Under the pieces are notes generated by a model. It made no database searches. It worked only from the letters and a program-made list of their open reading frames with translations, and was not told the DNA's origin. A program made the position numbers and the translations under genes. Positions 1 to 8,716 of a stretch of 64,000 bases of DNA are shown here, in pieces. Source of the DNA: Streptomyces sp. RKAG290 (GTDB taxonomy: Bacteria > Actinomycetota > Actinomycetes > Streptomycetales > Streptomycetaceae); contig NZ_JAJOZC010000001.1 of the NCBI RefSeq assembly GCF_023701695.1, positions 1,302,001 through 1,366,000 of the forward strand, read 5' to 3'. Every line of letters begins with the position of its first letter. The first letter of the stretch is position 1.

Positions 1-389
1 TACGCCCCGGTGAGCAGGAACGTCGTGAGGAACTGACCGAGTCCCGCGACCATCGCGACGTTGACCGCCCCGGCCACCGGCCTCGCCATCAGGCCGGGCG
101 CGGTGACCGCCGTGACGACATAGGCGAGGTACCAGACGAAGAAGGCGAGGATGGCGGGGACGATGAAGCGCCGGTACCGGCGGCGCACTTCCTGGAAGGC
201 CTCGCTGCGCTGCACCTCCAGATAGATGTCCGCCGCGCTGTGGCCGCGCTGTGGAGCGACGGAATCGGGAGTCACGGCAGGCGCAAAGCTTCCCGTGCCG
301 TCCAGTTCCCCCCACCCGGAGGCCAGCGCGTCGTACCACGGGTCTTCGAGTCGCATCGCTGCGGCCTCGCGCCCTGCTTCCTTCTCCAC
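1..389 (-). CDS. DUF485 family membrane protein (3' end outside window)
   Basis: Reads from a GTG at 389 off the left edge; 129 residues are visible. The GTG is preferred over the in-frame ATG at 356 because GGGGAG lies 7 nt upstream of it. The N-terminal 60 residues are hydrophilic (PWYDALASGWGEL...). A motif typical of DUF485 follows (EVQRSEAFQEVRRRYRRFIVP), then two hydrophobic helices (AILAFFVWYLAYVVTAV and VNVAMVAGLGQFLTTFLLTG). DUF485 proteins usually sit directly upstream of a sodium:solute symporter of the acetate permease (ActP) type and are thought to assist it. The partner gene would lie left of the window and cannot be seen. Function beyond membrane location is family knowledge, not shown here. 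Confidence 0.85.
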   Translation of the reverse strand, partial: MEKEAGREAAAMRLEDPWYDALASGWGELDGTGSFAPAVTPDSVAPQRGHSAADIYLEVQRSEAFQEVRRRYRRFIVPAILAFFVWYLAYVVTAVTAPGLMARPVAGAVNVAMVAGLGQFLTTFLLTGA

Positions 390-477
390 CGAACAACTCC
401 CCTTGTCCACGGACCGTTTCGGCCGCGTACCCAAGAATGGGCAGATCGGGAAGATCCCGGGCACTTCAATCAGGAGA

Positions 478-497
478 CTTCACCTCTTCAGGTGAAG
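478..497 (-). terminator. Hairpin at the 3' end of the response regulator
   Basis: Perfect 8-bp inverted repeat (CTTCACCT/AGGTGAAG) with a 4-nt loop. It overlaps the stop codon of the response-regulator gene and ends that operon. No U-tract follows, as is usual in Streptomyces. Confidence 0.55.
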
Positions 498-1165
498 GAT
501 GTTCGGGGTGGCTGTGCGAGCCCTCGAACGTACGCATAGCGGACCGCCTGGGCCCGGTCGCGGAGCCCAGCCTTGGCGAACAGGTTGTTGATGTGGCTCT
601 TCACCGTGGCCTGCGAGATGTGCAGGCTGCGCGCGATCTCCGCGTTGGACATCCCCTCGGCGATCAGGACGAGCACCTCCACCTCGCGGGGAGTCATCCC
701 GTCGGGCTGGTCCGGCTCACCGGTCCTGTCGGCCGGCAACGGGGCCGTGTTGACCTGTTCCAGCAGTCGGCGCTGCACGGTGGGCGAGAGCCCGGCCTCA
801 CCCGAGAGCACGGCCTCGATGGCCCGCACGATCTCCTCGCCCCCGGCGTCCTTGGTGAGATAGCCGCGAGCCCCCGCCCGGAGCGCGGGGAAGAGCGAAT
901 CGTCCTCCGCGAAGGTCGTCAGCACCACGACCTGGGTGCCTGGGAAATCCCTGCGGATACGGCGCGTTGCCTCCACACCGTCGCAGCGCGGCATCCGCAG
1001 ATCCATCAGGACCACGTCCGGGGAGAGTTCGGCCACGAGAGCCACGGCCTCCTCGCCGTCCTTGGCCGATCCGATCACTTCGATGCCGGGCAACAGGCCC
1101 AGCAGCATGACGATTCCCTCACGCACCACCGACTGGTCGTCGGCCACCACCACCCGCGCGCTCAC
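488..1165 (-). CDS. NarL/FixJ-type two-component response regulator
   Basis: 225 residues, GTG start. Residues 1-120 form a receiver domain: the acidic pair is in VVVADDQ, the phosphoacceptor aspartate is in DVVLMDLRMP (about residue 55), and the conserved lysine is in LTKDAGG. Residues about 150-215 are a LuxR-type helix-turn-helix with LTPREVEVLVLIAEGMSNAEIA-like spacing and an ATVKSHINNLFAK recognition region. The start overlaps the stop of the sensor-kinase gene as GTGA, so the two are translationally coupled and form a cognate pair. It is a DNA-binding transcription regulator activated by phosphotransfer; its targets cannot be told from sequence, though the coupled DUF1453 membrane gene is a likely member of the same system. 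Confidence 0.93.
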   Translation of the reverse strand: MSARVVVADDQSVVREGIVMLLGLLPGIEVIGSAKDGEEAVALVAELSPDVVLMDLRMPRCDGVEATRRIRRDFPGTQVVVLTTFAEDDSLFPALRAGARGYLTKDAGGEEIVRAIEAVLSGEAGLSPTVQRRLLEQVNTAPLPADRTGEPDQPDGMTPREVEVLVLIAEGMSNAEIARSLHISQATVKSHINNLFAKAGLRDRAQAVRYAYVRGLAQPPRTSFT

Positions 1166-2325
1166 GCGGGCACCCGCAGACTCACCACGAACCCCTCCTC
1201 GCCAGGGCCGGCCTCCAGCGTGCCGCCCAGCAGTTCGGCGCGCTCCCTCATCCCCAGCAGACCGTATCCGGAGCCACTGACAGCGAGCTCGCCCTCAGGA
1301 CTCCCCCCACCCGAATCGCTTACCTCCAGGGCGATCCCGTCCGGCAGGTACTCCAGCCGGATCAGGACCCGGGCCCCCGGCGCGTGCTTGCGCACATTGG
1401 TCAGCGCCTCCTGCGCGACCCGGCGGACGGTCTGCGACGCCTCCGCGGTCAGCGTCCGCTGTTCACCCTCCACCCGGACCTCGGCCGGCTCGGCCGCCAC
1501 CAGCTGCCGCAGGAAGTCCTCCACCGGCGACACTTCGCCGCGCAGGGCGGAGAGCGCCTGGCGGGTCTCCGCAAGGCCCTCACGGGCCATGGAGCGGGCC
1601 GCCACCACCCGGTGCAGGACCTGGTCCCGGAACTCCCCCACAGGCTCTCTCTCGATCAGCAGCCTCGCCGCCTCCAGATGCACCAACTGCGCGGAAAGGC
1701 TGTGGGCGAGCACGTCGTGGATCTCGCGGGCGATCCTGGACCGCTCGTCCAGAGCAGCCGTTTCGGCCTCCGCCACCCGGGCCGCCCGCTCCTGCGTCAG
1801 CAGCCGCTGCGCACTGCCGCGGGCCTCCGCGTCCAGGCGGAGCACGTAACCCGCGAGACAGAGCCCCGCGGTGGTGACGGCCGTGGTCAGCCAGTCATCG
1901 GTGTTCACGACGGCGTAGGCGCTGAGTGCCACCGCCGTGGCCGGGACCCCCGCCGAGAGCGGCAGTCGCTCCAGCGCGGTGACTGCGCAGCCGCACCAGA
2001 GCACCGCCGCGGGCACGCCGGCCCCGGCCTGCTGCGCCGCGAAGGCAGCCAGCATCAGGACCGCGAGCAGCCCGAGGGACGGCCACAGACGGTTCTCCAG
2101 GCTGGCCCGGAAGAAGGCCACCGCGAGCACCGCACAGCCGAGTACCCCGATCAGGCCCGCCATGATCTCCCAGGGCCCGAACCGCCCGCCCGTGAAGGTC
2201 CCCCAGAGCATGAGGGTGAGCAGCCCGGCCCGTACGGACCATGCGATGAGGGTCCGCGAGCGGTTGCGGGTGTCCCGCGAGAGGGCCTCCCGCGAGGGCC
2301 AGCTCGTCCAGGAAGCGGGTGTCAC
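1162..2325 (-). CDS. Sensor histidine kinase, HisKA_3/NarL-partner type
   Basis: 387 residues from the GTG at 2325. That start overlaps the upstream stop as GTGA and has GGAAGGA 6 nt upstream, which beats the ATG at 2340 that lacks a ribosome site. About 140 N-terminal residues carry several hydrophobic helices. A HisKA_3 dimerisation/phosphoacceptor motif follows (SRIAREIHDVLAHSLSAQ, the His in EIHD). The C-terminal HATPase domain has VRRVAQEALTNVRKHA (N-box), DSGGG and GYGLLGMRERAELLGG. It is an inner-membrane kinase that phosphorylates the overlapping response regulator. The stimulus is unknown and there is no large extracytoplasmic domain. Confidence 0.92.
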   Translation of the reverse strand: MTPASWTSWPSREALSRDTRNRSRTLIAWSVRAGLLTLMLWGTFTGGRFGPWEIMAGLIGVLGCAVLAVAFFRASLENRLWPSLGLLAVLMLAAFAAQQAGAGVPAAVLWCGCAVTALERLPLSAGVPATAVALSAYAVVNTDDWLTTAVTTAGLCLAGYVLRLDAEARGSAQRLLTQERAARVAEAETAALDERSRIAREIHDVLAHSLSAQLVHLEAARLLIEREPVGEFRDQVLHRVVAARSMAREGLAETRQALSALRGEVSPVEDFLRQLVAAEPAEVRVEGEQRTLTAEASQTVRRVAQEALTNVRKHAPGARVLIRLEYLPDGIALEVSDSGGGSPEGELAVSGSGYGLLGMRERAELLGGTLEAGPGEEGFVVSLRVPA

Positions 2326-2840
2326 ACACGGTCCTTCCATGCCGGCGCCGACGGCGTGCGGTCAGCAGAGCCACCGTACGACGGCGGTATCTCCGCGGCA
2401 CGACGGGCCAGCACCCCGCTGCGCACCAGGAGCGTCACGGCCAGAGCCATCATCAGGGCGGGGCTGCCCTGATGTACGCCCAGCGCCGCGGCCACCCCGT
2501 AGAGAGCCGCCCGCAGCGCCAGTCCCCCGGTCCAGACGTAGACGGTGGCCTTGGTCCCCTTGCTCCAGACGGAGCCGTCCTCCGCGCGCCAGAGCCGGGC
2601 CGTCCACCCCCAGGCGGCCCCCGTGACCAGCCCTACGACCAGTTCGGCGCCCAGGACGACGACGGAGAGTGTCTCGTGATGGTGGTCCACGAGTCCGGGC
2701 TCGCGCAGTGACATGACGAGCAGGACGCCCGGCAGCACCCACCAGCGCCGGTCGCCGGAGATCCGGCTCGCCGAGATCTGGCGGACCACCACAAGAGCGA
2801 TGACCCCGAGGATCACCAGGACATTGACCGGCCCGGACAT
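2322..2840 (-). CDS. DUF1453-type integral membrane protein
   Basis: 172 residues, ATG with GGAGG 5 nt upstream. Four or five hydrophobic segments are visible (VNVLVILGVIALVVV; WWVLPGVLLVMSL; LSVVVLGAELVVGLVTGAAWG; GGLALRAALYGVAAALG; ALMMALAVTLLV). Size and topology fit the DUF1453/CcdC-like family of actinobacterial membrane proteins. The last codon overlaps the GTG start of the sensor kinase, so this is the first gene of a three-gene operon. Its co-translation with the kinase suggests a part in sensing or a regulated function in the envelope; the sequence gives no biochemical activity. Confidence 0.75.
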   Translation of the reverse strand: MSGPVNVLVILGVIALVVVRQISASRISGDRRWWVLPGVLLVMSLREPGLVDHHHETLSVVVLGAELVVGLVTGAAWGWTARLWRAEDGSVWSKGTKATVYVWTGGLALRAALYGVAAALGVHQGSPALMMALAVTLLVRSGVLARRAAEIPPSYGGSADRTPSAPAWKDRV

Positions 2841-2928
2841 GGACGCCTCCGATTCGCGGGAAGTTCTACGACTCCGACGCTACGGAAAAGTCCAGGTCAG
2901 GGGATCGGCTCAGGGGTTGAACATGGGT

Positions 2929-2968
2929 GGAGCCGTCGTCTCCACCCAGGGGTGGAGACGACGGCTCC
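2929..2968 (-). terminator. Strong rho-independent hairpin after parE
   Basis: Perfect 19-bp inverted repeat with arms 2929-2947 and 2950-2968, 15 nt downstream of the parE stop. It separates parE from the next minus-strand operon. It has no U-tail. Confidence 0.85.
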
Positions 2969-2983
2969 GGACGGGCCGCGGAC

Positions 2984-5104
2984 TCAGACGTCGATGCGCG
3001 AGCGGTCCAGGGTGGCTGCCGAGCTGGTGATGAATTCCTTGCGGGGCGCCACCTCGTTGCCCATCAGCAGATCGAAGACCTGCTCGGACGACTCCAGATC
3101 GCCGATGTTGATCCGGCGCAGGGTGCGGAAGCGCGGGTCCATCGTCGTCTCCGCCAGCTGGTCGGCGTCCATCTCGCCGAGGCCCTTGTAGCGCTGGATC
3201 GAGTCCTTGTACCGGACGTTCTTGCGCTGGAGTTCCAGCAGCCGCTGGCGCAGCTCGTTGTCCGAGTACGTGTAGATGTACTTGTCCTGGCCCTTCTTCG
3301 GCTGGACGAGCTCGATCCGGTGCAGCGGGGGCACGGCCGCGAAGACCCGCCCCGCCTCGACCATGGGCCGCATGTACCGCTGGAAGAGCGTCAGCAGCAG
3401 GATGCGGATGTGCGCGCCGTCGACGTCGGCGTCCACCAGCAGAACGATCTTGCCGTAGCGGGCTGCGTCGATGTCGAAGGTCCGACCGGACCCCGCCCCT
3501 ATGACCTGGATGATGGCGCCGCACTCGGCGTTCTTCAGCATGTCGGAGACAGAGGCCTTCTGAACGTTGAGGATCTTGCCGCGGATCGGCAGCAGCGCCT
3601 GGAACTCGCTGTTCCGGGCCAGCTTGGCGGTGCCGAGCGCGGAGTCGCCCTCCACGATGAACAGCTCGCTGCGCTCCACGTCGTCGCTGCGGCAGTCGGC
3701 GAGCTTCGCCGGCAGCGAGGAGGACTCCAGAGCCGTCTTGCGGCGCTGCGCGTCCTTGTGCTGGCGGGCCGCGATCCGGGTACGGGCGGCTGCCACCGCC
3801 TTCTCCAGGACCGCTCTGGCCTGGGCCTTCCCGTCCCGCTTCGTGGAGGTCAGGACCGCCTTGAGTTCCTTGGCCACGACGCCGGCGACGATCCGGTTGG
3901 CCGCCGAGGTGCCGAGCACCTCCTTGGTCTGTCCCTCGAACTGCGGCTCCGCCAGCCGTACGGTGACGACCGCGGTGAGGCCCTCCAGCGCATCGTCCTT
4001 GACGATGTCGTCCTCGGCCACGCGCAGCAGCTTCGCCGAGCGGAGCACCTCGTTGACCGTCTTGGTCACGGAGCGTTCGAAGCCGGACACATGCGTGCCG
4101 CCCTTGGGGGTGGCGATGATGTTGACGAACGACTTCAGGTTGGTGTCGTACCCGGTGCCCCAGCGCATGGCGATGTCGACGACCAGCTCGCGGGTGACCT
4201 CGGTCGCGGTCATGTGCCCGCGGTCGTCCAGGACGGGCACGGTCTCCTTGAAGGTGCCCTGCCCGGTCAGCCGCATGACGTCGCAGACAGCCTTGTCCTG
4301 GGCGAGGTACTCGCAGAACTCGCTGATCCCGCCGTCGAAGCGGAAGGTCTCCTCGGTCTTGCCCTCGCCGTCCAGGCCGCGCTCGTCGCGCACGACGATC
4401 GTGAGGCCGGGGACGAGGAAGGCCGTCTGGCGGGCCCGCTGGTGGAGCGTCTCCAGATTGAGCTTGGCGTCCTTGAGGAAGATCTGCCGGTCTGCCCAGT
4501 ACCGCGTCCTCGTACCGGTACGCGCCTTCGGGACCCGTTTGCCCTTGAGCAGCCCGTTGGCCGGGTCGAAGGGGCTGTCCGGCCCCTGCTCGGTGAACAT
4601 GCCCGGGACCCCGCGCCGGAAGCTGATCGAGTGGGTCGCGCTGTTGCGGTCGACCTCCACGTCGAGCCGGGCGGAGAGGGCGTTGACGACGGAGGCACCC
4701 ACACCGTGCAGACCGCCGGAGGCGGAGTACGAGCCACCGCCGAACTTGCCGCCGGCGTGCAGCTTGGTCATCACGACCTCGATGCCGGACAGGCCGGTCT
4801 TGGGTTCCACGTCGACGGGGATGCCGCGGCCGTTGTCCCGGACCTCGACGGAGGCGTCGTCGTGGAGGATGACCTCGATGTGATCGCAGTAGCCGCCGAG
4901 AGCTTCATCGACGGAATTGTCGATGATCTCCCAGAGGCAGTGCATGAGGCCGCGGCTGTCGGTGGACCCGATGTACATCCCGGGGCGCTTGCGAACCGCT
5001 TCGAGCCCCTCGAGTACGAGCAGGTGCCGCGCGGTGTAGTTGGAACCGTCTCGGTCTGCTCCGGTCAGCAGCGCAGTGGACGGCACGGACGTATCGGCGG
5101 TCAC
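2984..5104 (-). CDS. parE: DNA topoisomerase IV subunit B / GyrB-type ATPase subunit
   Basis: 706 residues, GTG at 5104 with GAGGAG 8 nt upstream. The GHKL ATPase domain is N-terminal (EIIDNSVDEALGGY, DNGRGIPV, GGLHGVGASVVNALS). A transducer domain follows. The TOPRIM domain carries EGDSALGTAK and the metal-binding DADVDGAHIR, and the C-terminus has the QRYKGLGEMDADQL motif of type IIA topoisomerase B subunits. With ParC it decatenates and relaxes DNA. It is monocistronic and lies upstream of hrdB in the conserved Streptomyces order, where the second GyrB-like gene is the ParE subunit; the replication-origin gyrB is elsewhere. Paralogy is the only doubt over the symbol. Confidence 0.93.
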   Translation of the reverse strand: MTADTSVPSTALLTGADRDGSNYTARHLLVLEGLEAVRKRPGMYIGSTDSRGLMHCLWEIIDNSVDEALGGYCDHIEVILHDDASVEVRDNGRGIPVDVEPKTGLSGIEVVMTKLHAGGKFGGGSYSASGGLHGVGASVVNALSARLDVEVDRNSATHSISFRRGVPGMFTEQGPDSPFDPANGLLKGKRVPKARTGTRTRYWADRQIFLKDAKLNLETLHQRARQTAFLVPGLTIVVRDERGLDGEGKTEETFRFDGGISEFCEYLAQDKAVCDVMRLTGQGTFKETVPVLDDRGHMTATEVTRELVVDIAMRWGTGYDTNLKSFVNIIATPKGGTHVSGFERSVTKTVNEVLRSAKLLRVAEDDIVKDDALEGLTAVVTVRLAEPQFEGQTKEVLGTSAANRIVAGVVAKELKAVLTSTKRDGKAQARAVLEKAVAAARTRIAARQHKDAQRRKTALESSSLPAKLADCRSDDVERSELFIVEGDSALGTAKLARNSEFQALLPIRGKILNVQKASVSDMLKNAECGAIIQVIGAGSGRTFDIDAARYGKIVLLVDADVDGAHIRILLLTLFQRYMRPMVEAGRVFAAVPPLHRIELVQPKKGQDKYIYTYSDNELRQRLLELQRKNVRYKDSIQRYKGLGEMDADQLAETTMDPRFRTLRRINIGDLESSEQVFDLLMGNEVAPRKEFITSSAATLDRSRIDV

Positions 5105-5542
5105 GCGGTTCGCTCCTCGCTGAATTTCATTTGGGGCCCAGTGGGTAACGGGCTCGGCTTCGGTCGCCGCTGAGAGGGTACCGAGGCCTGGTAGAGCGGA
5201 TGTAACGCCACCCTCGGAGAACCCTCACACTAGTCCAGCCTCGCATACACGTTCGATCCCTCGTTGGAGTGACGTGCACATCACGTTCCCTTCCAGGCAT
5301 GAACCATTTAGGCTCCGGGCACGTCCTCATGAACAAGTCGGCAAGCCCGCCGACCGGACTGACCGAACAAGACAAGCAACGCGAAACCGTAGCGCCCCGC
5401 AATACGGCACATTCGCCGCGAACCGGCAACAGACAGCCATCTCGAGAAGAAGTTTCGAAGAAAAGCCACGAGCGGGAACGTTTTCGGCCTGGTTGGATGT
5501 TGACCCTGGTACGACAGCTCGTCGAGCTAGAGAAGAGGCGAC
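5105..5542. other. Divergent intergenic region between parE and the DUF7455 gene
   Basis: 438 bp that must hold both divergent promoters. On the minus strand TAGTGT (5227-5232) could be a parE -10 element, but no good -35 hexamer accompanies it. I see no gene or strong repeat here. Confidence 0.5.
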
Positions 5543-5776
5543 GTGACTACTGTTCTGACCCCCGCGAGCCCGCTGACCGCAGCAGACCGCTGTGACCGTT
5601 GCGGCGCCCAGGCCTACCTGCGCGTCGTCCTGATCAGTGGCGGTGAACTGCTCTTCTGCGCCCACCACGGTCGCAAGTTCGAGCCGGAACTCAAGAAGAT
5701 CGCCGCGGAAATACAGGATGAGACGGACCGACTGACGGCCGTGCAGGCCCAAGCCGCCGAAGAGGAACAACACTGA
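5543..5776 (+). CDS. Small zinc-ribbon protein, DUF7455 family
   Basis: 77 residues, GTG start after GAAGAGG. Two knuckles are visible: CDRCG near residue 17 and CAHHG near residue 39. They make a probable treble-clef or zinc-ribbon site, followed by an acidic helical tail (LKKIAAEIQDETDRL). This short protein is highly conserved just upstream of hrdB in actinomycetes. Its function is unknown; the zinc-ribbon character suggests a nucleic-acid or protein contact role. It is transcribed alone toward a convergent terminator. Confidence 0.85.
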   Translation: MTTVLTPASPLTAADRCDRCGAQAYLRVVLISGGELLFCAHHGRKFEPELKKIAAEIQDETDRLTAVQAQAAEEEQH

Positions 5777-5821
5777 CACCTCACATCCACGACGAGCCAG
5801 GGGCCGGTCCTGGACCGACCG

Positions 5822-5857
5822 ACGGGCGGCTCCCTCCGTAAAGAGGGAGCCGCCCGT
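5822..5857. terminator. Bidirectional hairpin between DUF7455 gene and protease
   Basis: Perfect 15-bp stem (5822-5836 with 5843-5857), loop CGTAAA, then TTCT. It lies between the convergent stops at 5776 and 5882, so it can serve both genes. Confidence 0.9.
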
Positions 5858-5881
5858 TCTCGTACCTGCGCCCGTCAGTGG

Positions 5882-6712
5882 TCAGGCGGCGTCCGCCATC
5901 CACCCGATGGCGGCTGAGATCCGCGTATAGACCCCGGGGCTCCCCGCGCGGCCGCAACCGCTGCCCCAGGACACCAGCCCGACAAGGCGCCCAGCGGCCA
6001 CCAGCGGCCCTCCGCTGTCTCCCTGGCATGCGTCGTACCCGCCCTGCGGTTCGCCCGCGCAGAGCATCGCAGAGGCTTCGTACGTGCCGTTCCTGCCGCC
6101 CGGGTAGGCCTGCTCGCACGAGCTGTCCGACAGGACGGTCACGTTCGCGGACCGGAGTGACGTTGCGTAGTCGCCGTTGCCCGTCGTGTCCCCCCACCCG
6201 TAGACGACCGCGGCAGTGCCTGACCGGTACCCGGCGTCACCGGCCTCGGCCAGCGGAATCACGCTCTGCTCAGGCAGCGCTTCGGCCAGGGTGAGCACGG
6301 CGACATCGCCGCTGTTGGTGGTGGCGTCGAACCCGGGGTTGACCCACGTCGAGCTGACCGCGCTCTCCTTGCCGCCGGAACCGCTCAGCTCGTCCCGGCC
6401 GGAGATGACCTTCAGATCGCTCACCTGGTCGACATCGACACCGAGCGCCTCCTGGCTGAGGCAGTGCGCGGCCGTCAGCACCTTTTTCGGTCCCACCACC
6501 ACCGCCCCGCAGAACTGACCGGCGCGGCTACCTCCGAAACGGTCACGGCTGGAGAGCGCCACCACCCACGGGCTGTCCTTGACGTGAGCGGGCTGACCGC
6601 CGATCACGATGCTGTCCGCGACTGCCGGAGCGGGGGATGCGAGCGGTATCACGGCCGCGGCGGCGGTGAGGGCGAGTGCCCCCGTCATGGCGCGGACGAC
6701 GGTACGGGACAT
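5882..6712 (-). CDS. Secreted trypsin-like serine protease (S1 family)
   Basis: 276 residues. The Sec signal peptide has a basic start (MSRTVVRA), hydrophobic core (MTGALALTAAAAVIPLAS) and a likely signal peptidase site after PAVA. The mature enzyme starts near IVIGGQPA, the usual trypsin-fold N-terminus. The catalytic triad is His in LTAAHC, Asp in SGDVAVL and Ser in CQGDSGGP; paired cysteines flank these sites. It is an extracellular endopeptidase; specificity is not certain, although an Asp at the base of the S1 pocket (DACQGDSGG) fits trypsin-like cleavage after Lys/Arg. It is monocistronic. Confidence 0.93.
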   Translation of the reverse strand: MSRTVVRAMTGALALTAAAAVIPLASPAPAVADSIVIGGQPAHVKDSPWVVALSSRDRFGGSRAGQFCGAVVVGPKKVLTAAHCLSQEALGVDVDQVSDLKVISGRDELSGSGGKESAVSSTWVNPGFDATTNSGDVAVLTLAEALPEQSVIPLAEAGDAGYRSGTAAVVYGWGDTTGNGDYATSLRSANVTVLSDSSCEQAYPGGRNGTYEASAMLCAGEPQGGYDACQGDSGGPLVAAGRLVGLVSWGSGCGRAGSPGVYTRISAAIGWMADAA

Positions 6713-6788
6713 ACGTACTCCTGACTCTGTGATGGGCTTTGCCTACCCAGAGTCATTCGGCCGACGCCGATCCGCACCCGCACATACG

Positions 6789-6827
6789 CCGAGGACCCGG
6801 CATCCCCCATGGGATCCGGGCCCTCGG
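6789..6827 (-). terminator. Hairpin after hrdB
   Basis: 12-bp stem with one A:C mismatch (6789-6800 with 6816-6827) and a 15-nt loop, 19 nt beyond the hrdB stop. Confidence 0.7.
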
Positions 6828-6845
6828 TCCGTGCTGTCCTGTGAT

Positions 6846-8393
6846 CTAGTCGAGGTAGTCGCGCAGCACCTGCGAACGCGACGGGTGACGCAGCTTCGAC
6901 ATGGTCTTGGACTCGATCTGACGGATGCGCTCACGCGTCACGCCGTAGACCTTGCCGATCTCGTCCAGCGTCTTCGGCTGTCCGTCGGTGAGGCCGAAGC
7001 GCATGGAGACCACACCGGCCTCACGCTCGGAGAGGGTGTCGAGCACCGAGTGCAGCTGCTCCTGGAGGAGCGTGAAGCTGACCGCGTCGGCCGGCACGAC
7101 CGCCTCGGAGTCCTCGATCAGGTCACCGAACTCGCTGTCCCCGTCCTCACCCAGCGGGGTGTGGAGGGAAATCGGCTCGCGACCGTACTTCTGGACCTCG
7201 ATGACCTTCTCGGGGGTCATGTCGAGTTCCTTGGCCAGCTCCTCCGGGGTGGGCTCGCGGCCCAGGTCCTGGAGCATCTGACGCTGCACTCGCGCGAGCT
7301 TGTTGATGACCTCGACCATGTGCACCGGGATACGGATGGTGCGGGCCTGGTCGGCCATGGCGCGGGTGATCGCCTGACGGATCCACCAGGTGGCGTACGT
7401 GGAGAACTTGTAGCCCTTGGTGTAGTCGAACTTCTCGACCGCGCGGATCAGACCGAGGTTGCCCTCCTGGATCAGGTCCAGGAAGAGCATGCCGCGGCCG
7501 GTGTACCGCTTGGCCAGCGAGACCACGAGACGGAGGTTGGCCTCCAGCAGGTGGTTCTTGGCGCGACGGCCGTCCTCGGCGATGATCTCCAGCTCGCGCT
7601 TGAGCTTCGGAGCGAGCTTGTCGGCGTTCGCCAGCTTGTCCTCGGCGAAGAGACCCGCCTCGATGCGCTTGGCGAGCTCGACCTCCTGCTCGGCGTTGAG
7701 GAGCGGGACCTTACCGATCTGCTTCAGGTAGTCCTTGACCGGGTCGGCCGTGGCGCCGGCGACGGCGACCTGCTGCGCAGGTGCGTCGTCCTCGTCGTCG
7801 TCGGAGAGGACGAAGCCCTTGTTCTCGCCCTCGCCCTCCTCTTCGTCACCCTTGCCGGCCTTGACTTCCTCGACTGCGTCGTCGCCGTCGAGGGCTTCGT
7901 CGTCCTGCTTGCCGGCCTTCTTCGCCGCAGTCTTCTTCGCCGCCGTCTTCTTCACGGCGGTCTTCTTGGCAGCCGTCTTCTTGGCTGCCGCCTTCTTCGC
8001 AGGGGCGGTCGCGGCGGCGTCATCGGCCACCCCGTCCGCGGTCTCGGCCGACGGGGCGGCGGTGGCCGCGACGGTCCGCGTCACGGTCGTCTTGGCCGCG
8101 ACAGTCTTGGTGGCGGTGCGCTTGACCGGGCTCTTCGCTGCGACGCTCTTGCGGGCGCGCTTGGACGGCTCCGCGGCACTGACCATCAGCGTCACACCCT
8201 CTTCCTCGAGGATCTGGTTGAGGCTGCGCAGAACGTTCTTCCACTGGGTTGGCGGAATCTGGTCAGCCTCGAAGGCCCGACGCACGTCATCGCCGGCGAT
8301 CTGCCCATCAGCCTTTCCCCGCTCGATGAGCGCCATCACAGATTCGGACTCGGCGATCTCCGGCGGGAGCGTACGGGATGTGCTGGCCGACAC
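6846..8393 (-). CDS. hrdB: Principal (group 1) RNA polymerase sigma factor HrdB
   Basis: 515 residues from the GTG at 8393 ([11 protein letters not shown]), with GAGAGG 6 nt upstream; a TTG two codons earlier is in frame but less likely. Residues about 60-210 are a low-complexity linker rich in KKTAAKK repeats, then an acidic block (DDDEDDAP), both typical of Streptomyces HrdB. Regions 1.2 to 4.2 follow. Region 2 holds [20 protein letters not shown] (-10 binding and melting) and region 4.2 holds [18 protein letters not shown] (-35 binding). It directs vegetative transcription and is essential. Large flanking intergenic regions fit independent, multi-promoter control. Confidence 0.98.
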   Translation of the reverse strand: MSASTSRTLPPEIAESESVMALIERGKADGQIAGDDVRRAFEADQIPPTQWKNVLRSLNQILEEEGVTLMVSAAEPSKRARKSVAAKSPVKRTATKTVAAKTTVTRTVAATAAPSAETADGVADDAAATAPAKKAAAKKTAAKKTAVKKTAAKKTAAKKAGKQDDEALDGDDAVEEVKAGKGDEEEGEGENKGFVLSDDDEDDAPAQQVAVAGATADPVKDYLKQIGKVPLLNAEQEVELAKRIEAGLFAEDKLANADKLAPKLKRELEIIAEDGRRAKNHLLEANLRLVVSLAKRYTGRGMLFLDLIQEGNLGLIRAVEKFDYTKGYKFSTYATWWIRQAITRAMADQARTIRIPVHMVEVINKLARVQRQMLQDLGREPTPEELAKELDMTPEKVIEVQKYGREPISLHTPLGEDGDSEFGDLIEDSEAVVPADAVSFTLLQEQLHSVLDTLSEREAGVVSMRFGLTDGQPKTLDEIGKVYGVTRERIRQIESKTMSKLRHPSRSQVLRDYLD

Positions 8394-8716
8394 GAACAAC
8401 CTCTCGGAACGATGGAAACGGCTTCCGGCCCGGCCCCGGAGAGGGCTGGACCGACGACCGTCGGGCTGGGAATGTACCGACGGCGCGGGCTACACCTCAG
8501 AACTCCACAGCGCACTGAATGGCTGCTGTATTCCTTCCGCGGCGGTCACCTCTTAAGTCATCGCGCTGTTTCGAGGAGTGTTACGCCCAATCCGCGTGGC
8601 CCGAGTCACACCTCATATGCGACGAACGCGACCAGGGGCAACATCCCCCCACAATTGTGCCGCCGGACCGTGGGGGTCCGGCGACACATGGCTCATACAC
8701 CCTGACCGTGCTGCGC
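8394..8716. other. hrdB promoter region
   Basis: 323 bp between hrdB (start 8393) and the whiH stop (8717), both on the minus strand. It must hold the hrdB promoter(s) and includes the whiH terminator hairpin at 8661-8683. I could not pick a convincing -35/-10 pair by eye. Confidence 0.5.
8661..8683 (-). terminator. Hairpin after whiH
   Basis: Perfect 9-bp stem (CGCCGGACC/GGTCCGGCG) with loop GTGGG, 34 nt after the whiH stop. Confidence 0.75.

Noticed and set aside
2927..5173. 748-codon open frame on the + strand
   Set aside because: Antisense to parE and made of shadow composition.
5235..5260. LexA box before parE
   Set aside because: The minus strand has CGAACGTGTATGCGA; the second half-site does not match GTTCG well enough.
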